In this document: in pieces, positions 26,227 through 36,300 of the stretch | Layout: every line of letters begins with the position of its first letter | Numbering within the stretch: the first letter of the stretch is position 1 | Assembly (NCBI RefSeq): GCF_001578875.1 | Contig: NZ_KQ969506.1 | Location: forward strand, 649,189 to 706,796 | Direction: 5' to 3' | DNA: 57,608 bases | Source of the DNA: Streptococcus sp. DD13 | GTDB taxonomy: Bacteria; Bacillota; Bacilli; Lactobacillales; Streptococcaceae | Program-made: the position numbers and the translations under genes | Notes under the pieces: generated by a model | What the model saw: the letters and a program-made list of their open reading frames with translations, nothing else | Told to the model about the DNA's origin: nothing | Database searches by the model: none

Positions 26227-27072
26227 CTAACATTCATATCCTAGAAGGATTCCACCTTCTTCCCCATAAAAGGAACAAAGACCCGAAGTCGGAAGGACAC
26301 GAATATCTGCTTGGGGGTATTCTTTTTGAATCTGGGCGATTAGATCCTGACAGAATTTATCGTTTTTCCGATGGGCAAGGACCATCCGACCGCCCTGATA
26401 CCCATTTTTTTCAAGCTCTGTTTGGACTGCCTGGAGTGATTTCTTATGTCCACGTGGTCGATGCAGGAGTTCCAATTTGCCTTCATCACTTGCTTCTCCC
26501 ACCATCCGGATATTTAGGAGACCTACCATATGACCTAGGAGCTTACTAACGCGACCATTTTTGACTAAATTATCAATTTTGGAGAGAACAAACAAAAGTT
26601 TGGTATGGCTTTGGTAATCGCGAATTCCTTCTACCACCCCTTCAAACTCTCCCACTTCCTGGATTAATCGTGCGGCTTCCAAGACCAAGAGGTCTATTTC
26701 CCCACCGGCTGATAGGGTGTCCAGGAGGTAGATATTGACTTCTGGCTTGTCTTCTAACAACATCTCCCTTGCGACTCTAGCTGCATTGAAGGAGCCTGAT
26801 AAACCGCCTGTAATGGTCAACACAAGGATATTTTCTGCATCTTCATAAGCTTCTCGATAAGCTTGAGGGCTAGGACAAGCTGATTGAGCCGCCTCTTTTG
26901 ATGCTGCCATCGCGGCCATCATCTGATCGATATCCAAGTCTTCTGAATCTACAAAAACTTGATCAGCCACTGTAATCGTCAGGGGGACCCTGACAAACGC
27001 AAGCTCGGCTGACCTTTCTTCTAGCTGAGGCAAATCACAACCTGAATCCACAACAATTTTCCACTTTGTCAT
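26227..27072 (-). CDS. DegV family fatty-acid-binding protein
   Basis: A 281-residue DegV/FakB-type protein. The N-terminal VVDSGCDLP, the TITGGLSGSFNAARVA loop that holds the fatty-acid carboxylate, and the C-terminal GLCSFYGEEGGILLG are all family marks. FakB proteins present fatty acids to the kinase FakA for phospholipid synthesis; no kinase gene is nearby, so this may be one of several paralogues with its own specificity. It is divergent from a TetR-type regulator that may control it. Confidence 0.88.
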   Translation of the reverse strand: MTKWKIVVDSGCDLPQLEERSAELAFVRVPLTITVADQVFVDSEDLDIDQMMAAMAASKEAAQSACPSPQAYREAYEDAENILVLTITGGLSGSFNAARVAREMLLEDKPEVNIYLLDTLSAGGEIDLLVLEAARLIQEVGEFEGVVEGIRDYQSHTKLLFVLSKIDNLVKNGRVSKLLGHMVGLLNIRMVGEASDEGKLELLHRPRGHKKSLQAVQTELEKNGYQGGRMVLAHRKNDKFCQDLIAQIQKEYPQADIRVLPTSGLCSFYGEEGGILLGYEC

Positions 27073-27123
27073 TCCCTTACCTTTTATAAGCCTGTTTTCA
27101 TAGCTTTCTTTCTCTTTTTTTAT

Positions 27124-27152
27124 TTGACATTCAAATTATTATTCAGTACAAT
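27124..27152 (+). promoter_or_regulatory. Consensus promoter of the TetR gene
   Basis: TTGACA (27124-27129) and TACAAT (27147-27152) are 17 bases apart. It lies in the 151-base region between the divergent degV and tetR genes. Confidence 0.8.
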
Positions 27153-27223
27153 TATATCATGCGAGCTGGCGTTTGACTCAGTTCTACTTTCGGCTGTAAC
27201 ACTTTGGAGAAAGGATCGGAAAC

Positions 27224-27643
27224 ATGCAAAGAAAGATTTCATCAAATTCACTTCGAAACCTGACCAAATCCAATCAAGAAGCGAATTCCTTAACCAAAGA
27301 AGCCTTAGAAACTGCTCTCTTATACTTGCTACAACGAAAAGAATTACAAAAGATTTCGATTGCTGAGCTGGTTCGTACAGCGGGTGTCTCCCGCAATGCC
27401 TTTTATCGAAATTATAAGAGTAAAGAAGAGATTTTAAGTAAACACTTTGGAAAAACAACCAAAAAGCTCATCTTTGCCTGGCAAAGCTTCAGTCAACGAT
27501 CCCCGTTATCAGAGATTCCTACGGCCTTTATTGACTTCATCCATCAACAGAAAGGACGACTCATGGATGTCCCTGCCATCAAAAAAATGGGCTTCTATCA
27601 GAAAAAAATTAAAAGCGGGCTCACCCCGCTTCAAAAAGACTGA
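27224..27643 (+). CDS. TetR family regulator, short form
   Basis: The 139-residue protein has a clear TetR DNA-binding domain: ISIAELVRTAGVSRNAFYRNY followed by KSKEEIL (about residues 45-73, quoted in part). TetR proteins are usually 180-200 residues, so the ligand-binding domain is short here and its tail (YQKKIKSGLTPLQKD) is encoded by the terminator hairpin of the converging proC gene. It may be truncated or a short family variant. The ATG has an AGAAAGGA-type ribosome-binding site. Confidence 0.75.
   Translation: MQRKISSNSLRNLTKSNQEANSLTKEALETALLYLLQRKELQKISIAELVRTAGVSRNAFYRNYKSKEEILSKHFGKTTKKLIFAWQSFSQRSPLSEIPTAFIDFIHQQKGRLMDVPAIKKMGFYQKKIKSGLTPLQKD
27602..27631 (-). terminator. Terminator of proBAC inside the 3' end of the TetR gene
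   Basis: AAGCGGG and CCCGCTT form the stem. On the minus strand it is followed by TTTTAATTTTTTT. It lies 44 bases past the proC stop. Confidence 0.8.
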
Positions 27644-27674
27644 TTCCTATTTTCAATCTAAACTTTTCAGTTTT

Positions 27675-28457
27675 TTATTCCTTATTTCCAAGCTCCTGTG
27701 TTCGTTGCAGGGCTTTTTTGACGCCTCGGATGATTGCTGATTGAAAACCAGCTTCCTTCATCTCTACCACTCCAGCGATGGTCGATCCGCCCGGTGAAGT
27801 CACTTGGTCTCGTAACTGAGAAGGTGTTTCATCGCTGTTTAGTGCCAATTGGCTAGCCCCTGATAAGGTTTGGACAGCTAAGAGGGTCGCATCCTCCTTA
27901 CGAAGCCCTTGCTCCAGCCCAGCCAAGGAAAGTGCCTCAATAAATTCAAAGACAAAGGCTGGGCCACATCCTGCAATAGCTGTTGCAACATCCAGTAGTC
28001 CTTCTGGCAGGCGCATAAGTCGCCCTGACTGTTTCATCAAGTCCTCAAAGAGGGAGGCAACATCTGTCGTTTCACAAGTATAACTGGTCATGCCCGCTCC
28101 GATAGCTACTGGCGTATTGGGCATCATCCGAACCCAATGTTGCTGAGCATGATAGCGTCCGAGTTGATCCAAGGATACACCCGCTAGCATGGAGATCCAA
28201 AGGGCTCCTGGCTTCTCCTTCCCTACGAAGCTTGAAAGCACTTGATCCAACAGTTGGGGTTTAATCCCCCAGAATACCACATCAGCTTGCGATACAATGT
28301 GATCATTGGAAGTAATCTTTCCGCCGATTTCCTTCTGCAGGCTCTCTGCCTTTACAAGGTTATGATGACTCAACAAAAGATCATGTTCTCCAAGCGCTGC
28401 AACGGATCGTGCAACTGCTCCTCCCATATTTCCTAAACCAATAAATCCAATTTTCAT
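27675..28457 (-). CDS. proC: Pyrroline-5-carboxylate reductase
   Basis: A 260-residue NAD(P)H-dependent enzyme for the last step of proline synthesis. It has the Rossmann motif GFIGLGNMGGAVA at the start, WVRMMPNTPVAIGAG in the middle, and the C-terminal signature RDQVTSPGGSTIAGVVEME around residues 215-235. It is the last gene of proB-proA-proC and starts six bases after the proA stop. Confidence 0.96.
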   Translation of the reverse strand: MKIGFIGLGNMGGAVARSVAALGEHDLLLSHHNLVKAESLQKEIGGKITSNDHIVSQADVVFWGIKPQLLDQVLSSFVGKEKPGALWISMLAGVSLDQLGRYHAQQHWVRMMPNTPVAIGAGMTSYTCETTDVASLFEDLMKQSGRLMRLPEGLLDVATAIAGCGPAFVFEFIEALSLAGLEQGLRKEDATLLAVQTLSGASQLALNSDETPSQLRDQVTSPGGSTIAGVVEMKEAGFQSAIIRGVKKALQRTQELGNKE

Positions 28458-28463
28458 CTGTGC

Positions 28464-29704
28464 CTACTTTCGAATCTGTCCATTCCCGCGAATGATGTAT
28501 TTATAGGTAGTCATTTCCTTTAATCCCATGGGCCCACGCGCATGCATCTTTTGCGTCGAAATCCCTAGCTCACAGCCCAAGCCGAACTCTCCCCCGTCGG
28601 TAAACCGAGTGGAAGCATTGACATAAACCGCTGAGGAGTCCACAAAGGATACAAAACGTTCCGCTCGCTCCTCATCCTCTGTCACGATGGCCTCACTGTG
28701 CCCGGTTGAATGACGATTGATATGTGTGATGGCTTCCTCCAAACTCTCTACGACCTTTACTGCTAGAATGTAATCTAAAAACTCGGTCGAAAAATCACTC
28801 TCCTCAGCAACTACTGCCTCTGAGAAAAAAGAGAGGGCTTTTTGATCCGCTCGAAATTCTACTAGATGATCAAGGGCCTGCTCTAGCCTTGGGAGCAAGG
28901 TAGCCGCCTGATCTTTATGCACCAGAAGCACCTCGGCCGCATTACAGACGGAAGGACGACTCGTCTTGGCATTATTGATGATCGCTAGAGCCTTATCCAT
29001 ATCTGAAGCAGCATCTACATAAATATGGCAAATCCCCGTCCCCGTTTCAATGACTGGCACAGTAGCATTTTGAACCACTGCTTGGATCAACCCAGCTCCA
29101 CCTCGCGGAATGAGCAAATCAACTTTCCCTTTTGCAGTCATCAAGTCCTGAGCAGATTGACGCGAGACATCTTCCACAAGTTCCAATACTCTTGGATCGA
29201 TACCTGACTTTTCCAGCCCTTTTTTCAAGGAAGTGACAATACTCTTGGCCGATCGAAAGGCCTCTTTTCCACTTCTTAAAATGACCGCATTTCCACTTTT
29301 GATGGCGAGTGCTGCCGCATCTGAGGTGACATTGGGACGGCTCTCATAAATCATGGCGATGAGACCAAATGGAACAGCTCGTTTTTGCAACAAGAGACCA
29401 TTTTCAAGCCGAACTTCCTCAAGAATTCTCCCAACCGGATCCTCTAGTTGGATCAAGCTACGAACCCCTTCAGCCATGGCTAAGACACGCTCTTTGGTCA
29501 AGGCTAAGCGATCCAACATCACTTTAGAAATCTGATCTTCAGCCTCTTTGAGATCTTTCTGGTTAGCCTCCAAAATAAGGTCTAGATCTGCTTCTAATTG
29601 ATCCGCCATGAAAGCCAAAGCTTCGTTTTTTTCTCTGTACTCGCTTGGTTAATCGCAAATCGATGTTCTACCAAACGATCCAGCAATTCATGTGTTGTTT
29701 TCAT
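28464..29704 (-). pseudogene. proA: Gamma-glutamyl phosphate reductase, frameshifted near the N-terminus
   Basis: The enzyme reduces gamma-glutamyl phosphate to the semialdehyde in proline synthesis. The gene starts at 29704 (MKTTHELLDRLVEHRF) just after the proB stop. It leaves frame at the A7 run (T7 at 29626-29632, plus) after STEKK; adding one A joins it to [14 protein letters not shown] and gives 413 residues, the normal size. Downstream everything is intact: [20 protein letters not shown], the catalytic Cys in [17 protein letters not shown], and [20 protein letters not shown] 384-residue frame starting at an internal ATG (29618) would lack the N-terminal helix. The break is probably a sequence error. 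Confidence 0.92.
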
Positions 29705-29706
29705 CT

Positions 29707-30786
29707 TTATCCTTCTACACTCACCCAATCATTTCGATGGATCAATATTCCTTCGGTCATCTCCTGCAAGCGTACTTGCAGTTGATCAGAAGACATACGA
29801 GTTCGTCCTTTTCCTATTAAGTGCTCTTTCCCTTTACTGTATACTTCTATGATATCTCCAGCCTCAAATTCGCCAAAGACGTTTGTAACACCTGCTGCAA
29901 GAAGACTTCCTCCTTGAAATCGTAAGGCTTGCAAAGCCCCATCGTCTATTAGGACATAGGCTTGTGTCCGAGCATAAAAGGCCATCCATTGTTTCTTTTG
30001 ATTCATCGCATGCTTATCTGCCACAAACAAAGTCCCGCGATTCTCCTGCTGAACTGCTGCTAGGAGGGAGGTATCCTCTTGCGAAGAACAGATAAAGACA
30101 GGGACTCCTGACTTGGTCGCAATGCTAGCGGCTCTTAATTTGGTGGTCATCCCACCTGTCGCATTAGCCGATCCTGCTCCAGCAGCCATTTCATAAAGCT
30201 CTGGACCAATCGTTTCCACTTGATCCAAATGTTGGGCGTTGGGATCAGTTTTTGGATTTGCTGTATAGAGGCCATCTACATCTGTTAAGAGGACTAAGAG
30301 GTCTGCCTTCACTAAGGAAGCGACTTGAGCAGAGAGGGTATCATTATCCCCGACCTTTATTTCATCAATGGCGATGGTGTCATTTTCGTTGATGATTGGA
30401 ATCGCCCGCTGGTGAAGCAGAACCTGCAGGGTCTGGGAAGCATTCTGATAGCGTCTTTCGTCCGCAAAATCATCCTGGGTCAAGAGAACCTGTGCTGCTA
30501 CAATGCCATCCATCATGAGATTTTTAGTGTATTCCTCGATTAGAAGCCCTTGACCAACGGCTGCAGCTGCTTGCTTTTCGGGAATCTTGCTCGGACGTTT
30601 CTCAAATCCCAAGCGTCGAAAACCTGCGGCAATCGATCCTGAGGTCACCAAGATAATGCGATGACCTGCTTGGTGCAGTTGGGCTAGTTGATTGGTAATT
30701 CGGGCTATCTTTATCCGATCAATCATGCCATTTTCTTGGGTAATCGAACTAGTCCCAACCTTAAATACCAAGGTTTGTTCATTCAT
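29707..30786 (-). CDS. proB: Glutamate 5-kinase
   Basis: A 359-residue enzyme that phosphorylates glutamate, the first and feedback-inhibited step of proline synthesis. The amino-acid-kinase domain shows [48 protein letters not shown] and [11 protein letters not shown]. The last 90 residues form a PUA domain ([18 protein letters not shown]). The operon promoter is probably the extended -10 TGTTATAAT upstream (about 30820-30828, minus). Confidence 0.96.
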   Translation of the reverse strand: MNEQTLVFKVGTSSITQENGMIDRIKIARITNQLAQLHQAGHRIILVTSGSIAAGFRRLGFEKRPSKIPEKQAAAAVGQGLLIEEYTKNLMMDGIVAAQVLLTQDDFADERRYQNASQTLQVLLHQRAIPIINENDTIAIDEIKVGDNDTLSAQVASLVKADLLVLLTDVDGLYTANPKTDPNAQHLDQVETIGPELYEMAAGAGSANATGGMTTKLRAASIATKSGVPVFICSSQEDTSLLAAVQQENRGTLFVADKHAMNQKKQWMAFYARTQAYVLIDDGALQALRFQGGSLLAAGVTNVFGEFEAGDIIEVYSKGKEHLIGKGRTRMSSDQLQVRLQEMTEGILIHRNDWVSVEG

Positions 30787-30883
30787 ATTTATTCCTCTTT
30801 TTGCTATATATAAGGAAAATTATAACATATTTTTACTAAAAATACCATTCCCTCCCAAGAGAAATGCGATGGCGTTCCTACTT

Positions 30884-33472
30884 TTAAGGATGTTGCTCAA
30901 AAAATTCACGAACACTCTCCGGAATCTCTCTTGTCCTCATTGGAAGAACAGGACGTTCTTCTGCAATGCTATCCATAATTTGTTTCCCGTAGCGTTTTCT
31001 TAACGGACGATTGTCCAAAAGAAAGACGGCTGAAACCTGTTTTTCCTTCCTCATACTACGTCCCAAGGCTTGCTTCAGCTTCAGTATAGCTGTCGGAAGT
31101 GTGTACTCATAAAAAGGGTTGAGTTGTCGACCCCAGAAAAAGCGGTTGATTTTCTTCGTAAAAATGTCATTGGGATTCGAAAATGGGATCCGGGTCACGA
31201 CGAGAATAAGTTTTTGTAATTCGGCCAAATCCACTCCTTCCCAGAAAGCTCCTGACCCCAGTAAAATCTGACTTTCGCCTGCTTCAAAACGCCGTTTTAG
31301 CTTATCCTGGCTGACGTCCTCCCTTTGAGCGAGGTGATCTATCCCCCATTGTTGAAGATAATCCGAGGTGGCCTCTAAAGTTGTATTCGCATTGAACAAA
31401 ACGAGAATAGGCACGCACAAATCGGAGACGGACCGTATGTTTTCTGCAATCAGATAGGCATACTCATCATCAGAAAGAGCCGGAATAGCTGGTAAATCTT
31501 GCCCCACATAGACCACCTGCTGAGGCTTAAAGTCCGATTGAACGCGGTCAAATTGGAAGTCACGAAATCCAAGGACCTGCGCGACGTTTACTTTTTTACT
31601 AATTTGTAAGGTGGCACTGATCGCAAAAACTTGACAATCTTCTGGTAAAAACGAAGAAAAGTCCAAAAAGTCTAACCTTGAGGAAAAAAGAACATAGTCT
31701 TGCTGGTCTCCGTGTTTTTGAGAACGAATCCAGTACTCCTCAAAATGGGAGGAAAGGGTCTCTGCCAATTCCGACAACAGTACAGAATCTTGTTTTAGTT
31801 CTTTCAGATCCTGCTTCACTTGTTCCAACAAATTTTCATCCAGATCTGCACGATGTTGTTTCCAATCCAGTAAGAGCTGGTTGGCACCATATTGTAGACT
31901 CTCAAGTAATCGCTTCTGTACCAAATCCGTCTCTTTAGACAACAAGCTCGCGACTTCACGCAAGATGCGACTAAGCGAAACCTGCCGATGAGAAAAAGCT
32001 TCTAGATTTAGAAACAGTTGCTGGGCCTCATCTATCAGCAGGACTTTTCCGGAAATAAAATCAGGATCATCCTCTACTCTTGTCAAAAAATAGGCATGAT
32101 TGGTCACCAGGACTCGACAAGTTTTGGCCTTTTGATAAGACCGATACCAAAAATCCTGTTCCCTAAAGAGATCACTCTCCAAGAGTTTTCCATCATGACA
32201 GATGCGGGAAAAATAGGTCTGAAATCGTTGTTGTTGCCGAATCTCATCTAAATCCCCTGTCTCCGTCTCCAGCAACCAAACCAAGAGTTGCATCTTATAC
32301 CGATTAACATGAGGATTTTCATCTACTTCAAGTAGGCTATCGTAAAATCGACTGAGTTTTAGATAGTTTCCCGGTCCTTTTAAACTGTGAAAAGAGGTCT
32401 GAAAAACGTGATGAATCCGCTTTGCTTCTTTCCCCATAATCTGATCTTGTAGGAGCTTTGTAGGGACCGTCACCACCACTTGCTGTTGAGGTTTATGAGC
32501 CAGTAGGGTCAAGAGATAGGCAAAAGTCTTTCCAATCCCTGACTGAGCCTCCAAAAAGTAGGGACATTGATCTTCCAGATGGCCTTCCAAGTAGGAAACA
32601 AAGCGTGCTTGTGCAGGACGCTCTTCTAAGCCCAAAAGGGCCATATTATGAGAAAACTGTTTTGAAAAGTGGCGTTCCTGTTTGGATCGATGCGGTCTTT
32701 TGAACACTAGACCATGCGCCTGTTCAAATGCCTCTGAAAGTGGCAAATCTGGCATGCTCGCATAAACATCCTCAATGACAAAGCGTGTTTCATAAATTAG
32801 GTGATCCGCATATTCTAATAGTTGGGCGACCGTCCCTTTTGGAAGGGTACGGATTTTCTCTTGGATTCGGATTAAGAGCTCTGCTGTAGCTTCTGCATCT
32901 GCAATTGCTGTGTGCGCTTGTTTCAAGGGAATTCCGAGATGATGGGTGAGATTTCCGAGACCGTACCGATCCAAGGTCGGAAAAAACACTTGGGCCAATT
33001 CTACGGTGTCTACCCGAGGATTGCGCAACTCATATCCTTCAAAAAATAAAGCTTCTGCTAATAAATTGGCGTCAAATTTGACATTGTGAGCCACAAAGAT
33101 CGTATCTTCCAGCAATCTTGCAATTTTGGGCGCAACCTGCTCAAAACTAGGAGCCTTCTGTAACTGCTGATTAGAAATTCCTGTTAGGGTCTTAATATGA
33201 TGGTCCAAGCGAGTATGGGGATTGACGTCCGTTTCATATCGCTCCAAAATTTCCCCATTTTGAACCAGGACAATCCCGATTTGAATAATTTTTGCATTGC
33301 TCCCAGCACCCGTTGCTTCCAAATCCACAACTGCGTATCGTGGAGCCTGATTGTTTTCTCTCATCGTATTTGATATCATTTTCATGTGCTGTGCTGATAT
33401 CTGAACATCAGCTGATTTCTTTCTACTATCTTCTTCATCGTCTGTCCGATAAAAAGAGCCGTACCGATTCAT
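30884..33472 (-). CDS. dinG: DnaQ-type exonuclease fused to a DinG-type helicase
   Basis: An 862-residue fusion. The N-terminal DEDDh exonuclease shows VDLEATGAGSN, HNVKFDANLL and HTAIADAEATAEL (about residues 48-195). The helicase has Walker A SGIGKT (about 313), LIDEAQQLFL as the DEAH-type motif, and motif VI QALGRSMRKEKQ near the C-terminus. Pneumococcal DinG is of this type and about 816 residues. The N-terminal extension before PRYAVVDLEATG is not conserved to my knowledge, and no ATG here has a good ribosome-binding site. The start could be 33364 or 33385 instead. No Fe-S cluster cysteine set is obvious. Confidence 0.9.
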   Translation of the reverse strand: MNRYGSFYRTDDEEDSRKKSADVQISAQHMKMISNTMRENNQAPRYAVVDLEATGAGSNAKIIQIGIVLVQNGEILERYETDVNPHTRLDHHIKTLTGISNQQLQKAPSFEQVAPKIARLLEDTIFVAHNVKFDANLLAEALFFEGYELRNPRVDTVELAQVFFPTLDRYGLGNLTHHLGIPLKQAHTAIADAEATAELLIRIQEKIRTLPKGTVAQLLEYADHLIYETRFVIEDVYASMPDLPLSEAFEQAHGLVFKRPHRSKQERHFSKQFSHNMALLGLEERPAQARFVSYLEGHLEDQCPYFLEAQSGIGKTFAYLLTLLAHKPQQQVVVTVPTKLLQDQIMGKEAKRIHHVFQTSFHSLKGPGNYLKLSRFYDSLLEVDENPHVNRYKMQLLVWLLETETGDLDEIRQQQRFQTYFSRICHDGKLLESDLFREQDFWYRSYQKAKTCRVLVTNHAYFLTRVEDDPDFISGKVLLIDEAQQLFLNLEAFSHRQVSLSRILREVASLLSKETDLVQKRLLESLQYGANQLLLDWKQHRADLDENLLEQVKQDLKELKQDSVLLSELAETLSSHFEEYWIRSQKHGDQQDYVLFSSRLDFLDFSSFLPEDCQVFAISATLQISKKVNVAQVLGFRDFQFDRVQSDFKPQQVVYVGQDLPAIPALSDDEYAYLIAENIRSVSDLCVPILVLFNANTTLEATSDYLQQWGIDHLAQREDVSQDKLKRRFEAGESQILLGSGAFWEGVDLAELQKLILVVTRIPFSNPNDIFTKKINRFFWGRQLNPFYEYTLPTAILKLKQALGRSMRKEKQVSAVFLLDNRPLRKRYGKQIMDSIAEERPVLPMRTREIPESVREFFEQHP

Positions 33473-33696
33473 TATAATATACTTTCTGCAAAGAATAAAC
33501 GGTTTTACTTCTTTTTATCCTCGTTTCCATATAGGGGCTTCACTATTTGTGCCGACGGCTCCCTTCATTTTTTTAATTGGATCTCTCAACAAGCAAAAAA
33601 CAGTCCTCACCGATCAAATCATCACGCTTCATGACAAGTCCAGACATGCTAAAGTCTCCATTTTTTGCTACACTTATTAGGAAAAGGAGATTGCCC

Positions 33697-34329
33697 ATGA
33701 ACCTGTATAAACAAATCAACCCTATTGCTTATGAAAATACCTATATTCTTGAAAAGGAACAGTCCCTCTTAGTCATCGACCCAGGGAGTGACTGGGAGTC
33801 CATCAAACGCCAACTCCTTATTTTGGAAAAGCCTATCTCGGCTATTTTATTGACCCACACACATTACGATCATATCCTGAGTCTGGAGCGTTTGAGAGAA
33901 ACTTTTCATCGACCACCAGTCTACGTAGCAGAAGCAGAGGCAGCCTGGCTCTATCAGCCAATTGACAATCTTTCAGGTCTCCCCCGACATGACGATCTGG
34001 AGGATGTCATTTGCCGTCCTGCAGAACACTTCTACCAATATGATACCCCCTACACGATCGATGACTTTACGTTTCAAGTAGTGCCAACACCAGGACACTC
34101 CATCGGAGGTGTCTCGGTCATCTTTCCATCAGAAGAAGTTGTCTTTAGCGGAGATGCCCTCTTTCGTGAAACGATTGGTCGCAGTGACCTCCCTACCGGA
34201 AACCAAGATCAGCTCTTAAGAAGCATTCGTCAGCAGCTCTTCACCCTACCCAACCACTATCGGGTTTATCCTGGACATGGAGGAGATACCACTATCGGTC
34301 ATGAAAAAACGTTCAACCCCTTCTTTTAG
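33697..34329 (+). CDS. Metallo-beta-lactamase fold hydrolase (glyoxalase II-like)
   Basis: A 210-residue enzyme with the two-metal signature THTHYDHI (about residues 54-61), PTPGHSIGGVSV, FSGDALFRETIGRSDL and the C-terminal YPGHGGDTTIG. This is the pattern of small glyoxalase II-like thioesterases; the substrate is not known. The start at 33697 (MNLYKQINPIAYEN) has GGAG seven bases upstream, and an extended -10 TGCTACACT lies at 33666-33674. The next gene begins inside its 3' end. In pneumococcus the same pair lies upstream of murMN, but here other genes follow. Confidence 0.9.
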   Translation: MNLYKQINPIAYENTYILEKEQSLLVIDPGSDWESIKRQLLILEKPISAILLTHTHYDHILSLERLRETFHRPPVYVAEAEAAWLYQPIDNLSGLPRHDDLEDVICRPAEHFYQYDTPYTIDDFTFQVVPTPGHSIGGVSVIFPSEEVVFSGDALFRETIGRSDLPTGNQDQLLRSIRQQLFTLPNHYRVYPGHGGDTTIGHEKTFNPFF

Positions 34330-35068
34330 AAAAAGGAAGACAAAAAAAAGCTGGTTTTGGATAGGATTCAACCTCTTCTTGATTAGCTTTTTCATCTTTT
34401 TACTTTGGCTCAAGTCACTCCAATATCCTGCAAATAGTCGATCTATGGAAGAATACCATTCTGCTAATGTGACAGAAGACAACCACTACATCTTCTTCGA
34501 TGGAAAAGAAGACAAAGGAACCATTCTTTTTCAAGGAGGAGCCCTGGTGGAAGTTCAAGCCTATAGTTTCTTAGCGGAGGAGCTGAGTCAAAAAGGCTAT
34601 GATGTCTACCTCCTTAAAGCACTGTTCAACTTGCCCATCCTGAACCAGAATGCTGCTCAATCTCTGATTCAAGAAAAAAACTTGACACGTGTCTTTTTAG
34701 CCGGTCACTCCCTAGGTGGGACAATGAGTGCCACAGCAGCAAAAACGAATCCTGCTGTCCAAGGCCTGATCCTTCTGGCCTCTTATCCGAGTGACGATAC
34801 TGACTTGTCCCAAGAAAAGATCCGGGTCCTATCCATTACCGCTAGCGAGGACAAAGTGCTCCGTCAAAGTAAGTATAAGGAAGCTAAAAATCGTCTCCCA
34901 AAATCCACCTCCTATCAGATAATCGAAGGTGGAAACCATGCTGGATTTGGACTTTACGGTCCTCAGAAAGGCGACGGGAAAGCCCTTATCACCCTGATGG
35001 AGCAACAAGACCGTACCTACCATCTCATCCTCGATTTTTTAGAGAGTCAGTCTGTCCCTTTATCCTAG
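34301..35068 (+). CDS. Alpha/beta hydrolase, membrane-anchored
   Basis: A 255-residue protein with a basic tail (MKKRSTPSFRKRKTKK), one transmembrane helix (about residues 19-38) and an extracellular alpha/beta-hydrolase domain of the dienelactone-hydrolase-like type. The nucleophile elbow is GHSLGG (Ser near 140), the acid lies in TASEDKVL and the catalytic His in GGNHAGFG. The start overlaps the metallo-hydrolase gene by 29 bases. An in-frame ATG at 34277 is possible; GGAGGAG lies between the two, rather far from 34301. The substrate is unknown. Confidence 0.82.
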   Translation: MKKRSTPSFRKRKTKKSWFWIGFNLFLISFFIFLLWLKSLQYPANSRSMEEYHSANVTEDNHYIFFDGKEDKGTILFQGGALVEVQAYSFLAEELSQKGYDVYLLKALFNLPILNQNAAQSLIQEKNLTRVFLAGHSLGGTMSATAAKTNPAVQGLILLASYPSDDTDLSQEKIRVLSITASEDKVLRQSKYKEAKNRLPKSTSYQIIEGGNHAGFGLYGPQKGDGKALITLMEQQDRTYHLILDFLESQSVPLS

Positions 35069-35149
35069 CTTTCTTTTCTACAATACTAATTTTAGGAAGT
35101 CCCCAATTGTCAAGTCAAGTGCAACAAAGATATTCCTCTGATTAAGTGA

Positions 35150-35422
35150 GTGCTTTTCAAGCTGTTTGATTTAGCTCAAACAGATTTTTTGCGGATTGAT
35201 AACCATGGATTCTTCTTGACCTTTCATCTGATTCATCAATATCGGGACTCTGTAACCTTTTCTCTTTATTTCTGTTCAGAACTTTTCTTCGCAGCTGTCT
35301 ATAAGAAAATTAAAGATATCCGGTTGCCCATCTTCTTACATGCCTTTAGCAATTTTCTCACTTTTTGGAAACCGATTTGGATTTTCATCTTCAATTATAT
35401 CTACTGGCATTTTCTTGTCTAA
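35150..35422 (+). pseudogene. Remnant of a CPBP-family membrane protease (CAAX protease/Abi type)
   Basis: A 90-codon frame with GTG start and no ribosome-binding site. Its second half, FFAAVYKKIKDIRLPIFLHAFSNFLTF, matches the last conserved box of CPBP proteases (His and Asn pair). The EExxxR box and the earlier membrane helices expected about 100 residues upstream are missing. In streptococci such proteins often serve bacteriocin loci as immunity or processing proteins. I read this as a 3' fragment of a lost gene. The rest of 35069-35583 shows nothing else but the rhomboid promoter. Confidence 0.6.
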
Positions 35423-35526
35423 CAGCTCTGTTTCTGTAGCTGGGCGTGAAATGGGAGTTAGAGGTTGGAGTTGTTTAATGAAACTAGGAGCGCTTTTTAA
35501 AAGTGATTTTATTTTCGATTAAGGGA

Positions 35527-35535
35527 TGGTATAAT
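35527..35535 (+). promoter_or_regulatory. Extended -10 promoter of the rhomboid gene
   Basis: TGGTATAAT, about 48 bases before the ATG at 35584. No clear -35 is seen. Confidence 0.6.
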
Positions 35536-35583
35536 GAAAGTATACTCAGACTATTGATTTATTTATAGAAAAGAAGTTTTAAA

Positions 35584-36180
35584 ATGAAAACGATGATAAA
35601 AACCTACCCTGTTATCAGTACTTTAGCTCTATTCTGTTTGTTGCTCGGTCTATTGACTTCCTTTTATGGGGAGGCTATGTATGACCTACTAGCTTTTCAT
35701 TCGAAGCCGGTGTATGGTTGGCAATATGTCAGTGGGACCCTGATGCACGGTAGTAAAGGAGCCCCAGTCTGGTTTTTATGGGTCCATTTGATTTTAAACG
35801 GACTCATGATCCTTCCCTTCGGTGGACTGCTTGAAAGAAAAAGAGGCTCCATACAAGTCTTAATCGTTTTTGTAACGGCGACAGTCCTCTCCTCCATCGT
35901 TTTTCACTTCTTAACACGCGGGCAGGACATTCAGGCAACAGGGATCTCTGCCGTCGGCTATGCCTTTGTGACCGGAGGGATTATGCTCCTGCCAAACGTG
36001 TGGAAAGAATTATCACGCACCGTAAAATGGCTTTATCTATTCTTAATTTTTCTATCTGGTCTCATGCTCTTACCACTAATCACTGGATGGATCTCAACGC
36101 TATTGCATCTTTCAGGGATTGCGAGTTATCTGTTGGTCTTTATCGGAAGTAAAAGCTTGAAGGGGAGAGGTAACAATTAA
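35584..36180 (+). CDS. Rhomboid-like intramembrane protease
   Basis: A 198-residue protein with about six membrane helices. Rhomboid features are WQYVSGTLMHGS in loop 1, HLILNGLMILPFGGLLERKRG (helix 2 region, quoted in part), the likely nucleophile Ser in ATGISAVGYAF (GxSA rather than the common GxSG), and the last-helix HLSG with the partner His. Catalysis is plausible but not certain because of the GxSA variant. It lies between a CPBP remnant and an orphan bacteriocin-like gene, in a patch poorer in GC than its neighbours. Confidence 0.78.
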   Translation: MKTMIKTYPVISTLALFCLLLGLLTSFYGEAMYDLLAFHSKPVYGWQYVSGTLMHGSKGAPVWFLWVHLILNGLMILPFGGLLERKRGSIQVLIVFVTATVLSSIVFHFLTRGQDIQATGISAVGYAFVTGGIMLLPNVWKELSRTVKWLYLFLIFLSGLMLLPLITGWISTLLHLSGIASYLLVFIGSKSLKGRGNN

Positions 36181-36247
36181 GCCGACTATTGAGTAAGGTT
36201 TTCATCCTGCTTCCTTGACTCTTCCTCTACTAGACATAAAAATACCT

Positions 36248-36285
36248 CTTAAGTAGATTTTGGTTATTTACCATGTCTACTTAAG
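36248..36285. repeat. Perfect 10-base inverted repeat before the orphan gene
   Basis: CTTAAGTAGA and TCTACTTAAG are separated by 18 bases and end 15 bases before the GTG at 36301. It could be an operator, a hairpin ending the rhomboid transcript (no T run), or a scar of an insertion. Confidence 0.6.
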
Positions 36286-36300
36286 AAGAATCATATCACT

